From contig OZ247499.1 in assembly GCA_965233625.1 (NCBI GenBank), positions 1,922,001 through 1,986,000 on the forward strand: DNA of 64,000 nt, in the 5' to 3' direction. Position 1 is the first letter of the stretch; every line of letters begins with the position of its first letter. Both the position numbers and the translations under genes were made by a program. Shown here in pieces: positions 31,728 through 41,155 of the stretch. Origin of the DNA: G965233625 sp965233625 (GTDB lineage: Bacteria; Planctomycetota; Planctomycetia; Pirellulales; Pirellulaceae). The notes beneath the pieces are model-generated. The model had not been told where the DNA came from. It ran no database searches and saw nothing but the letters and a program-made list of their open reading frames with translations.

Positions 31728-33560
31728 CTAAAGATATTTCGCCAGCGGTCCGCCACGGGCAGCGAGGGCGTCTACCTTGCGGGTAACTTCGGGGTCTTCG
31801 ATCAGCGGCGGTGCGTGCCGCGGCTTAATCCGGGCGTCGATCACCAGCGAACCGTTGCATCCCCAGTGTTTATTCTCGATGAATTCGCCAATACCGCCCA
31901 CGTCCTGCGCCGGGCTGCTGCGGGTGAACACAACCCACAGGAAGTTGTTCAGCGTTTTGGCGGTGAAGGCGCTGTCATCGACCAGTACGATCAGCGGGAA
32001 GCGGTTGACCGGGTCGTTGTTGGCGAAGTAGGAGGTAAATCGCTGCAGAACATCGTCCCCCTCATCCGCTGCCGCCGCTTCAATGGCCAGGACGCCGGGC
32101 ATGCACACGGCGGGGTTGCGGTAACCGTCTGGCAGACGCAGGTCGCCTTCGATTTCTGTTGGCAATTCCCGTTTCGCGGGCCCGCTGGCGGCGAGTACGA
32201 CTTTGGAGCCTTCGTTGAAGCCGTCACCCGAATAGTCCAGCGTGTCGATGGTTGTGCGGGTCTGAAAGTGCAGGTCGCGGGTGAAATCGATGCGACGCAG
32301 CACTTCGCAGAAGAACGCTTCGATATCGTGGATCTTCAGATCAGGCGCGCTTTTCTGATCCAGAATGATCAGGTATTTCGCCAGCGACATCTGCCCCTGC
32401 CCCAGAATGGCGTTGGCCTGCGTCAACAGTTCCTGCGGGCGCCCGGCTGACTTGTAAGGGGTGTAGCGTTCGCTGCCAATGGCCAGCAACAGCGGATGGA
32501 CGCCTGCAGCATCCACGGCGTTAACGGCTTTCACGCCGGGAATCACGGTCGGGATGATGGGGCCGGTAATTTCGTGGATCAGATCGCCAAAGGTTGTGTC
32601 TTCCTGCGGAGGCCTGCCCACGACGGTAAATGGCCAGATCGCATCGTCACGGTGCAGCACTTCTTTGACCGTCATCACCGGGAATTCATGCGCCAGGCTG
32701 TAATAACCAAGATGGTCGCCAAATGGCCCTTCGGGCAGCAGCCGATTGGGAGCAATCTCACCACGGATCACGAAGTCAGCTTGCGCGTAAACGGGCAGTT
32801 CGCCCGCCGGTGCGATCATGGGAATCCGGAATCCTGCCAGTGCGCCGGCGAACGTCAGTTCCGACATGCCTTCGGGCAGCGGCATCACGGCTGCCAGCGT
32901 CATCGCCGGAGTGCCGCCGACAAAGATGTTGACCTTCAGCGGTTTGTTCTGACGGATGGCGGCGGCATGATGCACGCCGATGCCACGATGAATCTGATAG
33001 TGCAGCCCGATTTCTTCATTCTGCCGGTACTGCCCGCCGGACAACTGCACGCGGTACATGCCCAGGTTGGAATGCATCACGCCCGGCTGCTCGATATCTT
33101 CCGAGTAGACCTGCGGCAGCGTCACATAGGCGCCGCCGTCGTCGGGCCAGCTTTGCAGTTGTGGAATCTGGTCGAGCTGCGTCTGTTTGAAGACCGAAGA
33201 AAACGCCCGCCGCCGCACCTTGTGCAACATGCCGACGGCCGTCAGCGGCGCCTTCCAGTAACGCAGCGGATTCTTCCAGAACTCATTCGGGTCGATCTTC
33301 AGTTCGATCAGCCGGCGGACCTGATCCAGCGTGTCGCGGAACAGAAAACGCGCCTGATCCATCGTGCCGAACAGGTTCGACACCATCGGGAATTTGCACT
33401 GTTTCACATCTGTGAACAGCACCGCGGGGCCGCCCGAAAGATACACGCGGCGCTGAATCTCTGCGGCTTCGAGATGGGCGTCTATGGTTTCTTCGACGCG
33501 GAGTAGTTTGCCGTGTTTCTCAAGGTCATCTACACAACGCCGCAATGTGCGGTAGCCCAT
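31728..33560 (-). CDS. UbiD-family prenylated-FMN decarboxylase
   Basis: UbiD enzymes decarboxylate aromatic or unsaturated acids using prenylated FMN. The N-terminus (YRTLRRCVDDLEKHGKLLRV) and the prFMN-binding central region (LQSWPDDGGAYVTLPQVYSE, MYRVQLSGGQYRQNEEIGLH, YQIHRGIGVHHAA) fit the family, as do GPFGDHLGYYSLAHEFPVMT and the C-terminal LIVLVDDSAFTA. Its 610 aa is longer than E. coli UbiD (about 497) and resembles the form in organisms making menaquinone by the futalosine route, so a menaquinone decarboxylase is the best guess. It lies 14 nt after a sulfatase gene and has AGGAAAG before the ATG, so the two are likely cotranscribed. Confidence 0.92.
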   Translation of the reverse strand: MGYRTLRRCVDDLEKHGKLLRVEETIDAHLEAAEIQRRVYLSGGPAVLFTDVKQCKFPMVSNLFGTMDQARFLFRDTLDQVRRLIELKIDPNEFWKNPLRYWKAPLTAVGMLHKVRRRAFSSVFKQTQLDQIPQLQSWPDDGGAYVTLPQVYSEDIEQPGVMHSNLGMYRVQLSGGQYRQNEEIGLHYQIHRGIGVHHAAAIRQNKPLKVNIFVGGTPAMTLAAVMPLPEGMSELTFAGALAGFRIPMIAPAGELPVYAQADFVIRGEIAPNRLLPEGPFGDHLGYYSLAHEFPVMTVKEVLHRDDAIWPFTVVGRPPQEDTTFGDLIHEITGPIIPTVIPGVKAVNAVDAAGVHPLLLAIGSERYTPYKSAGRPQELLTQANAILGQGQMSLAKYLIILDQKSAPDLKIHDIEAFFCEVLRRIDFTRDLHFQTRTTIDTLDYSGDGFNEGSKVVLAASGPAKRELPTEIEGDLRLPDGYRNPAVCMPGVLAIEAAAADEGDDVLQRFTSYFANNDPVNRFPLIVLVDDSAFTAKTLNNFLWVVFTRSSPAQDVGGIGEFIENKHWGCNGSLVIDARIKPRHAPPLIEDPEVTRKVDALAARGGPLAKYL

Positions 33561-33574
33561 CAGCCAGCTCTTTC

Positions 33575-35041
33575 CTAATCGCCCTTAGCCTGATTCAACT
33601 TTGCCTTCGGTTTCTTCGCTTTGCCCTTCTTGCTGCGGTTGTCAAACGCAGCGTTCTTCGCGTTTACTTCCGGCAACCACTTACGGAGTGACACTTTCGT
33701 GTCAGCATAGGCGGGATCACCGGCCAGGTTCTTCCACTCAGCTGGATCAACCTTGTGATCGTACAGTTCTTCTTCGCCGTTTTCGTAGCGGATGTAGCGG
33801 AACCGTTCTGAACGCAACGCGTGATTCTTATAGCCGTGCGTCGTCAGTGCCGGCCGCTTCCAGGGCGCGGTGCTGTTGAGCAGCAACGGCTTGAGGCTTT
33901 GCCCTTCCAGTTGCTCAATCGGCTTGAGTCCGCACAGATCCGCCAGCGTGGGGAAGATGTCAACGAAGGAAACAGGCGTTGAGATGGTGGAACCAGCTTT
34001 GGTGACGCCAGGGGCGTAGATCATCAGCGGCGCCCGTGTGGCTTCTTCCCAGAGGGAGAACTTACGCCAGTGCTGTTTCTCGCCGAGGTGCCAGCCGTGA
34101 TCGCCCCATAGGATAACGATGGTGTTACTGGCGTGTTCGCTTTTTTCGAGAGCCTCGATCACACGGCCGACTTGTGCATCGGCGAAGGCAATACACGCCA
34201 GATAAGCCTGTACGGCGTTGCGCCAGTTGTCTGTCTGCACCACTTTGCGGTGGTCACCGTCGGGCCTGGCCATCTTCTTACCAGCAGCGGGAACATCATC
34301 CAGATCGGTGGTCAGCACCTTGGGCAACTGGATGGACTCGAGCGGAAACATGTCGAAGTATTTCTGCGGGACAAACCAGGGCAGGTGCGGGCGGAAGATG
34401 CCACAAGCAAGGAATAGCGGCTTGTCGTGCTTTTTGTTGAGTTGCTTAATGGCCCAGTTGGCAACGCGATAGTCGTTCATCTCCGCGTCGGTTGCTTTGA
34501 CGGGGCCCCAGTCGAAATGCGATTTGGGCCTAATGCCGTTGGCAGGCAAGTTGGCGGGGCTTGGGCTGCCGCCACTCTTCAGATAGAAATCCCACGAAGC
34601 GAGATCGTTATAACCGCCGTGAAAGATCTTCCCGCCACCGATGGCTTTGTAACCGTTATCGCGGAAGAACTGTGGCAATGTGACCGCTTCGGGCATCGCC
34701 GGGCGCCAGGGCTGCGGATTCAAATAGACGCCAGAGGTGGTTGGACGGATCCCGGTCAGCAACGCCGCACGGGAAGGGTTGCAGGCCGGCGCCGCGCAAT
34801 GAGCTTGCGTGAAAAACGCCCCGCGGGCGGCAAGTTTATCGATGTGGGGCGTTTTGCCCTGAGGATGCCCGCCCAGACAGCCGATCCAGTCGTTCAAGTC
34901 ATCCACCGCAATAAACAGCACGTTAGGCTTCTCAGCCGCATTCGCCACAGAATGCGGTGTCGCCAGCAGTGTTGTAGACAGCAGTAGAGAGAAGGCAAGC
35001 AGAACAACGCGGTGCATGCGGAACAGGCTTACGGGTTGCAT
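33575..35041 (-). CDS. Secreted sulfatase, iduronate-2-sulfatase-like
   Basis: The signal peptide is VVLLAFSLLLSTTLLATPHS plus VANA. Sulfatase motifs: VLFIAVDDLNDWIGCLGGHP near residue 40, the formylglycine site CNPSRAALLTGIRPTTSG near residue 84, GGYNDLASWDFYLKSGG, and the metal site ILWGDHGWHLGEKQHWRKFS near residue 312. This layout is that of iduronate-2-sulfatase-like enzymes. It ends in a Lys-rich tail. I place the start at 35041: the longer frame overlaps the upstream gene by 20 nt, while 35041 has AAAGG upstream and leaves the signal peptide intact. It sits between the PP2C gene (25 nt) and ubiD (14 nt). Confidence 0.93.
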   Translation of the reverse strand: MQPVSLFRMHRVVLLAFSLLLSTTLLATPHSVANAAEKPNVLFIAVDDLNDWIGCLGGHPQGKTPHIDKLAARGAFFTQAHCAAPACNPSRAALLTGIRPTTSGVYLNPQPWRPAMPEAVTLPQFFRDNGYKAIGGGKIFHGGYNDLASWDFYLKSGGSPSPANLPANGIRPKSHFDWGPVKATDAEMNDYRVANWAIKQLNKKHDKPLFLACGIFRPHLPWFVPQKYFDMFPLESIQLPKVLTTDLDDVPAAGKKMARPDGDHRKVVQTDNWRNAVQAYLACIAFADAQVGRVIEALEKSEHASNTIVILWGDHGWHLGEKQHWRKFSLWEEATRAPLMIYAPGVTKAGSTISTPVSFVDIFPTLADLCGLKPIEQLEGQSLKPLLLNSTAPWKRPALTTHGYKNHALRSERFRYIRYENGEEELYDHKVDPAEWKNLAGDPAYADTKVSLRKWLPEVNAKNAAFDNRSKKGKAKKPKAKLNQAKGD

Positions 35042-35066
35042 AGCCAGGCGCCTTTCGTGGGATGGA

Positions 35067-36824
35067 TCAGCTGGGATTTCTACCAAACGTCATAATCGTA
35101 ATGTCGTCGTTCTGCGGGCGGCCGTTGGCGTGACGGCGGACATCGGCCAGCAGCTCGCGGCCGAGTACGTCGGCCTTGGGCGGATGATCGCGGACGAATT
35201 CAATCACGCGTTCGGTGGTATAGAAATCGCCCTCCGGGTTCATCGCTTCATCCACGCCGTCGGTCACAATGACGACGGTTTCGCCCGGTTCAATCGTGCG
35301 TGTATCGACTTCGTAAGGATAATCATCCACCACGCCAATGGGCGGGCCAACCAGATCGTCATCAAACTGCTCCACGCGGCCATCGGCGCGGCGGATCAGC
35401 GGAGACATGTGCCCCGCGTTGGCCAACTGAATTTCGTTCTTGGCCGGGTCGATCACGACCAGCACGTACGTCACAAAGCGGCCTTCCACCCGGCTATCGC
35501 ACATGTGATCGTTGATGGCGTTGATTGCCTGTTCGACGTCGTGCACATGCCGCATGGTGCTTTGCACGCAACTGGACATGCGGGACATAATCAGGGCGCC
35601 CGGCACACCCTTGCCTGCAACGTCGCCAAAAGAAAGGCAGATGCGATCGCCCGGCAGCATAAAGCAGTCGTAGTAATCGCCGCCGACGGCCTGGGCAGAA
35701 TCGTACGAGGCGAAAAATTCCCAGCCGTCTGCTTCGGGCAGTTCTTCCGGCAGCAGTGCGTGCTGCACGCCCTTGGCGATCTCCATCTCGTTGTCCTGCT
35801 TCTGCTTGGCCATAAAGCTCTGCATCAGCCGGGTATTTTCGTAACAGAGCGCAGCCTGACCGGCGACGGCCAGCAGCACTTCCAGATCCACTTCATTGAA
35901 CTGCCCCAGCGGGTTCTGCGAATCGATACTGATGATGCCCACCGGCTCGCCGTCGAGGCCAAGCATCGGTACGCACATCATCGAGCGGATACGCAATTCC
36001 GAGATCGATTCGCTGGCGCTGAGCCGTTCGTCCGTGGCCGCATCTGCAGAAAGAATGCCGGTCTTTTCCGTCAGCACTTTCTGGACGATCGTCCGGCTCA
36101 AGCGAACCGAAGCGTCTTCCTCTTCGCGCCGGTGGCGGATAGCCCGCGGCTTCATTTCGCCGGTGGCGTCGTCTTTCAAGAGGATGCAGCCACGGTCGGC
36201 GTAACGGAATGTATTGAAGAGCGTCTGCAGAATATTGGGCAGCATCTGCTCAAGTTCGACAGAGCCCGCCAGACTGGTGCTGATATCCAGTACGGCTTTA
36301 AGCTTCACTTCGGGACTTGCATCCAGCACACCGAAGCGGTTTTTACTGTCGATGGTGCCTGTGATCGCGGAAGAATCTGCATCGCCGCTGGTGAAGTCAA
36401 CATTCACCGCGGACAGCAGCGGCGCATCTTCTGCCGACGGTTGCGGCTCCTGGGCGGCGAGCACTGGCGCCGCCGCGTGCTGCATCGAAACGGTGTCGCG
36501 TGGCTTACCGGGTGCGGGTTTTGGTTCAGCCCGGACAGGTGTTGCTTCAAACTTGACGGGCAACTGACCAAAGGAAAGCTGCACGCCTGCGGCAAGTCTT
36601 GTCCGCGCGGAGATGCGTTGCCCGTTGACGAAGGTGCCGTTGCGGCTGCCTACGTCTTCGACAAAGTGTTCTTCGCCCTCGGTTATAATTTGCGCGTGTT
36701 TTCCCGATACGGTGGCGTGCGGCAGGATTATATCATTACCAGCAACACGCCCCACGGACATGGCGCCGGGCTTAAGTGTGTAGGAAATACTCTTGCCGTC
36801 TTGCTCGACAATGATGAGCGCCAT
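35067..36824 (-). CDS. FHA-GAF-SpoIIE type PP2C protein phosphatase
   Basis: The protein has three domains. An FHA domain, residues about 5-95 (SVGRVAGNDIILPHATVSGK, VGSRNGTFVNGQ), binds phosphothreonine. A GAF domain, about 180-335, contains RSMMCVPMLGLDGEPVGIIS. A SpoIIE/RsbU PP2C phosphatase domain, about 365-585, contains GGDYYDCFMLPGDRICLSFG, then DVAGKGVPGALIMSRM and IVTDGVDEAMNP. Such proteins dephosphorylate anti-anti-sigma factors in partner-switching pathways. The start at 36824 begins directly at the FHA domain and has GGGG upstream; the frame runs 58 codons further but without domain character. It is first in the PP2C-sulfatase-ubiD run. Confidence 0.93.
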   Translation of the reverse strand: MALIIVEQDGKSISYTLKPGAMSVGRVAGNDIILPHATVSGKHAQIITEGEEHFVEDVGSRNGTFVNGQRISARTRLAAGVQLSFGQLPVKFEATPVRAEPKPAPGKPRDTVSMQHAAAPVLAAQEPQPSAEDAPLLSAVNVDFTSGDADSSAITGTIDSKNRFGVLDASPEVKLKAVLDISTSLAGSVELEQMLPNILQTLFNTFRYADRGCILLKDDATGEMKPRAIRHRREEEDASVRLSRTIVQKVLTEKTGILSADAATDERLSASESISELRIRSMMCVPMLGLDGEPVGIISIDSQNPLGQFNEVDLEVLLAVAGQAALCYENTRLMQSFMAKQKQDNEMEIAKGVQHALLPEELPEADGWEFFASYDSAQAVGGDYYDCFMLPGDRICLSFGDVAGKGVPGALIMSRMSSCVQSTMRHVHDVEQAINAINDHMCDSRVEGRFVTYVLVVIDPAKNEIQLANAGHMSPLIRRADGRVEQFDDDLVGPPIGVVDDYPYEVDTRTIEPGETVVIVTDGVDEAMNPEGDFYTTERVIEFVRDHPPKADVLGRELLADVRRHANGRPQNDDITIMTFGRNPS

Positions 36825-37034
36825 GATCGACCCCGGCCTAACTTCACAGGTGCGATAGGCAGGGCAAAAGGATGCCGCCGCCATCAAATACGAATAACGC
36901 GTGGTGTATATAAAACGCCCAACGCACCAAGCTGCGAAGTCTGCTGCACGCTTTGAAAGATGCTCAGCAACGCGTGAACGTGAGGTGTGGTTGGACATCC
37001 ACCAGATGGTGGTATAGGTTCTAACAGGTGTAGT

Positions 37035-37040
37035 TATAAT
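37035..37040 (+). promoter_or_regulatory. Candidate -10 element for the HEAT/propeller gene
   Basis: A consensus TATAAT lies 27 nt upstream of the ATG at 37067 in the gap between divergent genes. I do not find a matching -35 at 16-18 nt, so activation by a regulator or chance occurrence are both possible. Confidence 0.3.
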
Positions 37041-37066
37041 CTCTACTCACGGCCTGCGTTAACCCC

Positions 37067-38704
37067 ATGCGAATTTTGTACGCTCTGGCGATCATTCTGG
37101 GTGCGGCCGCACCTTGCTTTGCGGCTGAGGAAGCCGATGAGCTTGTCAAACGAGACCGGGCGACACTGCTGCGTTTTCAGATTCAACCTACGGCGGACGG
37201 CATCCGGCGTTTCTTAGAGCCGCCCGCGTTAACCATCAGCCAGCAGGTGAGCATTGGCGCCTGGATTGAAGAACTGGGTTCGCCGAAATTCAACACCCGG
37301 CGACTTGCCACCCGCGACCTGATTAACGCGGGTCCGCTGGTGCTGCCCTATGTCCGCAAAGTTGCCAGCCACACCGACCCTGAAGTGCGTCTACGGGCAA
37401 ACTACATTATCAATACTTTCCGGCAACGTGGCCTGGACCGCGAAGCCGCGGTGATGGCTTCGCTACGCACCATCGAGCGTGAAAAATACAGCTCGTTTAC
37501 GCCGTTGCTGCTTGAACTGCTGCCAGAAATGGAAGATGACGCTGAATGGTTTGCCGCAACGCGAGCGATGAACGCGATTGTGCAACCAGAGCACGCGCCG
37601 CTGCTGGTCAGCGCAATCCAGCATCGCACTTCACCCAAAATCCGCGCGCTTGCCGTACAACTGCTGGAAAAAGCCGCTGGCGCCAAAGCCTTGCCGGAAC
37701 TACGGAAACTAATCGATCACCGCGATGAACATCTGCGTCTGGCCGCGCTGGAAGCAATTTCCCGTCGCACACCGCGGGAATGTCTGCCGGGATTGATCGA
37801 AATGCTGGAGTCAGAAGATACCGGAATCCGCGCGCGGTCAGCCCTGGTGCTGCGGAATACGACGGGAGAGCATCACCAGTTTGTCGCGTACGGATACAAG
37901 CTTCAGCGGGCGGCTGCCGTCAAACGCTGGAAAGCGTGGCTTGCAGAAGACGCGGCGGCGGCCCAGCTTCAGCCGTTGGAAACGCACACGGCGCTGCACC
38001 GCGGCCGCATCCTGCTGTGTCTTACGCAACCCGCCCGCGTCATTGAACTGAACGAAGCAGGCAAACAGACCTTGTCAACCGATGCCGCCAAGGCGCCTTG
38101 TGGCGCCGCAGGTCTGCCTGACGGCCGCCGGATCATTGCCGACTGGGACGCCAAGGCGGTGATTACGTTGAATGAGACAGGTCAGGTCGTGGCCCGTTTC
38201 CCTGTTCCGGGCAATCCCAACTGCCTGAGTATGCTGCCTAACGGCAATATCCTTGTGGGTTTGTTTGACAAGCAACTTGTGTACGAAATGAACGCGAACG
38301 GAAAATTTGTCTGGCAGGCGCAGGTTGGCAGGGGGCCGACAGCTGTTCAACGGCTGCCCAGCGGCGCCACGCTGGTGGCGATGGCGGCAGGAGACCGGGT
38401 TATAGAAATCGACCGCAACGGGAAGGAAACCTGGTCCGTCCGCTGCCGGGGGCCGGAAAGCGCCCGGCGGTTGAGAAACGGCAACACGCTGGTCGCGTCG
38501 GGCCGCGGGATTGTCTACGAGTACAACCGCGACGGCGATGTTGTCTGGCAGTCACACGCGTTGAACTGGCCGTACGACGCCTTGGAACTGGAAAACGGTA
38601 ACCTACTAATCGGGTGCCGCGACGGACTTATTGAACGCGATCGGAAGCACAACGTCATTCGCAAGATCAACCTGGGCTGGGTTCGCCGCGTCGCCGTCTA
38701 CTGA
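37067..38704 (+). CDS. Secreted HEAT-repeat and beta-propeller protein
   Basis: A signal peptide (ILYALAIILGAAAPCFAA) is followed by a helical HEAT-type solenoid, residues about 50-285 (PKIRALAVQLLEKAAGAKAL, PELRKLIDHRDEHLRLAALE, IRARSALVLRN). From about 310 onward there are propeller-like strands with the repeated form LPNGNILVG / LRNGNTLVASG / LENGNLLIGCRDG, each paired with a 'v.EidrnGkevW' element (VIEIDRNGKETWSV, VYEYNRDGDVVWQS). The repeated NGN motif resembles PQQ-like or arylsulfotransferase-type propellers. It is probably periplasmic and its role is unknown. Divergent from the PP2C gene, convergent with ydcF. Confidence 0.88.
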   Translation: MRILYALAIILGAAAPCFAAEEADELVKRDRATLLRFQIQPTADGIRRFLEPPALTISQQVSIGAWIEELGSPKFNTRRLATRDLINAGPLVLPYVRKVASHTDPEVRLRANYIINTFRQRGLDREAAVMASLRTIEREKYSSFTPLLLELLPEMEDDAEWFAATRAMNAIVQPEHAPLLVSAIQHRTSPKIRALAVQLLEKAAGAKALPELRKLIDHRDEHLRLAALEAISRRTPRECLPGLIEMLESEDTGIRARSALVLRNTTGEHHQFVAYGYKLQRAAAVKRWKAWLAEDAAAAQLQPLETHTALHRGRILLCLTQPARVIELNEAGKQTLSTDAAKAPCGAAGLPDGRRIIADWDAKAVITLNETGQVVARFPVPGNPNCLSMLPNGNILVGLFDKQLVYEMNANGKFVWQAQVGRGPTAVQRLPSGATLVAMAAGDRVIEIDRNGKETWSVRCRGPESARRLRNGNTLVASGRGIVYEYNRDGDVVWQSHALNWPYDALELENGNLLIGCRDGLIERDRKHNVIRKINLGWVRRVAVY

Positions 38705-38732
38705 CGCATTCGCACGGTTGTAGACACGGCGG

Positions 38733-39386
38733 CTAATACGTCTCGCTCCACGCGTCCGTTGCCGGTTGTGTTTTTTCCCCGGCTGCATAGGCCGAGTGTA
38801 CGGTAAATAGCCAGCGATGCAGCGCCGCCAACGTGTCAAGCTTAGGCATGTTGCCTTTCCACCGTTCAAGCGAGTTAGCCTCCCGCTGCTTTCGGCTTTG
38901 CAACGCTGCAGCGCTGTAACCAACATCTGTTGTGCTTGCGAAGTGCAATTCGTACGGCTTATCCGCTGGCGGCAGGCTGAACACGTGCCGGAACACAGCT
39001 TCTGTCCGCGGCATGTGGAATTCTGAAGTAACGACAAGCAGCCTGCGATAGCCAGCGGGACCCGTATGCAAAACGCGTGCGAAGTACGCATTGCCGATGG
39101 TGTCGCGGGAATATGCTTCGGTGACAATCCGCGCGGGATCGCAACCTTGCTGCATCAGATAATCCGCTGCGGCTTCCGCCTCGGTAATGGGAAAGCCTGC
39201 CTGGTCCAGTGGTGGCGGCTTGTGCACCGTGGCGCCAGAAAGCGGAATCAGCATCGGCTTCCCAGTTTCAGCCAGAGCGCGGTCCAGTCGTGCGAGCACA
39301 CTTGGATACAACTCTCCGCTGCCGGTAAAGCCTCCGCCGGGAATTAGGATCGCGTCGCAACCTGAAATCTCTGCTTCTCCGTTCAT
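38733..39386 (-). CDS. YdcF family (DUF218) protein
   Basis: The fold is that of the YdcF/SanA/ElyC family: DAILIPGGGFTGSGELYP near the N-terminus, LIPLSGATVHKPPP, ITEAEAAADYLMQQGCDPAR, then YSRDTIGNAYFARVL and LLVVTSEFHMPRTEAVFRHV. ElyC and SanA relatives affect envelope integrity, but the biochemical role here is open. At 217 aa it lacks the N-terminal membrane helices of ElyC. It starts 27 nt after the AI-2E-like transporter gene, so the two probably form an operon. Confidence 0.9.
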   Translation of the reverse strand: MNGEAEISGCDAILIPGGGFTGSGELYPSVLARLDRALAETGKPMLIPLSGATVHKPPPLDQAGFPITEAEAAADYLMQQGCDPARIVTEAYSRDTIGNAYFARVLHTGPAGYRRLLVVTSEFHMPRTEAVFRHVFSLPPADKPYELHFASTTDVGYSAAALQSRKQREANSLERWKGNMPKLDTLAALHRWLFTVHSAYAAGEKTQPATDAWSETY

Positions 39387-39413
39387 CGCTGAATGTAGGA
39401 TTCAAAGCTGCCG

Positions 39414-40928
39414 TTATTTTCGCCGCTTCTTCTTGCGTTTCGGCGGATTGGCTGGTTTTTCCACGGGCTTTGCTGCTTCCGCCGCAGGTTCTTCTGTGGT
39501 CTGCTTCGGAGAATTTGCCGCCGTTGCGGTTTCACCGGTGGCGCCTTCTAGTGCCGGGGTTGCTTCGTCTGGTTGCGTGGCTTCGTGCTCCAGCAGTTCA
39601 TGGTGCAGGATGTTGAGCAGGGTTTGCAGAAACACCACGACCATAGGACCGACCAGAATGCCAATCGGCCCCAGCAGTTGCACGCCGCCCAGCACACTTA
39701 ACAATGCCAGCAACGGGTGCAGCTTCGATTGTCCGTGCAGCACCCACGGTTTGATCAGGTTATCAATATTCGCCACAACCACGCTGCCCCACAAAGCCAG
39801 CCCGACGGCGGCCCAGGTGCGTTCTTCGTAAAGATAGAGCCAGATACAGACCGGCAGCCAGACGGCCGTGGCACCGACAAACGGGATCATGGCCAGGGTT
39901 GCCGTCAGTAGTGTCAGCAGGAACACCGAGCCGACACCGGCAAAGAAATACCCGACGCCGGCAAGCAGACCCTGCGCGAGCGCCGCCAGCAACGTGGCCA
40001 TCACGACGGCGCGGCTGACCTTCACGAACTCATCAATTAACTCTCGTTCGTGGCGGTCGTCCATTGGCGACAGCCGCATGATGGTTTCCAGCATGCCTGG
40101 GCCGTCGGCAAAGAAGAAGTAAAGCGAAACCACCATGATGACCACGCCCAGCAGGAACCGCACCACCGCGCCGAGTGTGGCGCCGGTATAGGAGATGGCC
40201 GACTTCTGCGCGGTAGCGAACGCCGTGCGGTTCAGTTCCCGCAGCTTCTCGTCGCTAGGGTTAGCCAGTTCCGCCGCCCACGCCCGGTAGGGGCCGCCCA
40301 ACAACGCATGTTTGAACGAGCGAAGTTCCGCCAGCGCCGATTGAATCGCTGCTTCGTGCTCGAGATTATTGGGCGTTGTGCTTTTGACCTTTTCAATTGC
40401 TGTTCGCAGACGGTCTTCCATGTCCTCCGGGTGGCCCGCCTCCACGGCAGCGGCTTCCACACGGTCGAGCCGCACCAGCAACTGCGCAGATGCTTCGGCT
40501 TCTTCCGCCGGCGTCGTGCCTGCGACGGCGTGCTCCATCATGTTGACTAGACTGCTCTCAATGCGGCGGATGTCAGGCCCGGATGGCATTTCCAGTCCCA
40601 GACGCGTTCGCACCCGCGCCAGTCGCTCGCGCGTACTTGCAGCGTCAAATTCCGAGACCAGATTGAAGCCTTCGATAGCAGCCAGCGAGATCACCCAGAT
40701 CGCCGGCGCCAGCACAATCAGCAAAACGGCGGTGGTCGTCAACGCAGCGGCCAGTTGTCTCCGCTTGCCGCATTTGCCAAGAATCCAGCGGTGCAACGGC
40801 TGAAATAAAATGGCCATTAACGCTGCCAGAAACATCGGCAGCAGAAAGCTGGCCATCACCCTGTAGAACAGGAAGCCAACGGCCACAATCACCGCTAGTA
40901 GAATCCAGAATGAAAACTTCCGCGACAT
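39414..40928 (-). CDS. AI-2E family transporter (PerM-like) with extended soluble segment
   Basis: Transmembrane helices FWILLAVIVAVGFLFYRVMA, FLLPMFLAALMAILFQPL and LIVLAPAIWVISLAAIEGF are followed by a soluble, helical, charged segment at about residues 85-255. Further helices then follow (VVRFLLGVVIMVVSLYFFFA, VFLLTLLTATLAMIPFVGAT, LLGPIGILVGPMVVVFLQTL). The family's PFVGA and P-x-G-x-L-x-GP motifs are present. The C-terminus is a Pro/Glu/Lys-rich tail ending KRKKKRRK. It has 504 aa against about 350 for typical members. The substrate is unknown; AI-2 export is not implied by the fold alone. The start at 40928 has GGTGG just upstream. Confidence 0.9.
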   Translation of the reverse strand: MSRKFSFWILLAVIVAVGFLFYRVMASFLLPMFLAALMAILFQPLHRWILGKCGKRRQLAAALTTTAVLLIVLAPAIWVISLAAIEGFNLVSEFDAASTRERLARVRTRLGLEMPSGPDIRRIESSLVNMMEHAVAGTTPAEEAEASAQLLVRLDRVEAAAVEAGHPEDMEDRLRTAIEKVKSTTPNNLEHEAAIQSALAELRSFKHALLGGPYRAWAAELANPSDEKLRELNRTAFATAQKSAISYTGATLGAVVRFLLGVVIMVVSLYFFFADGPGMLETIMRLSPMDDRHERELIDEFVKVSRAVVMATLLAALAQGLLAGVGYFFAGVGSVFLLTLLTATLAMIPFVGATAVWLPVCIWLYLYEERTWAAVGLALWGSVVVANIDNLIKPWVLHGQSKLHPLLALLSVLGGVQLLGPIGILVGPMVVVFLQTLLNILHHELLEHEATQPDEATPALEGATGETATAANSPKQTTEEPAAEAAKPVEKPANPPKRKKKRRK

Positions 40929-41155
40929 TCCACCCCCCGGTTGATTGCAGGCCTGAACCCGGAAACGCGGCATTGTATCACAGTAGGGCCGCCGCGGAAC
41001 CTGCTTCCAACGGGCGACCGCGACGGTTGTATCAGCTGTGATGGCCTAAAACGCAGGCAGAACGCGGGTTGCTTGACCATCCGGGGCGTGCAGTTCTATG
41101 ATGCAGTCGCGGAACCATTCTTCCGCGGAAACTTGGCTTTATTCTCAGGCGATTT

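Noticed and set aside
30478..31731. A 417-codon open frame on the plus strand
   Set aside because: Antisense to the PQQ-propeller lipoprotein gene; composition without domain character.
32496..33506. A 336-codon open frame on the plus strand
   Set aside because: Antisense to the ubiD-like gene; His- and Arg-rich shadow translation.
35016..36956. A 646-codon open frame on the plus strand
   Set aside because: It lies antisense to the FHA-GAF-SpoIIE phosphatase gene, whose domains are unmistakable. The antisense translation is rich in His, Arg and Cys without any motif, as expected from codon bias in GC-rich DNA.
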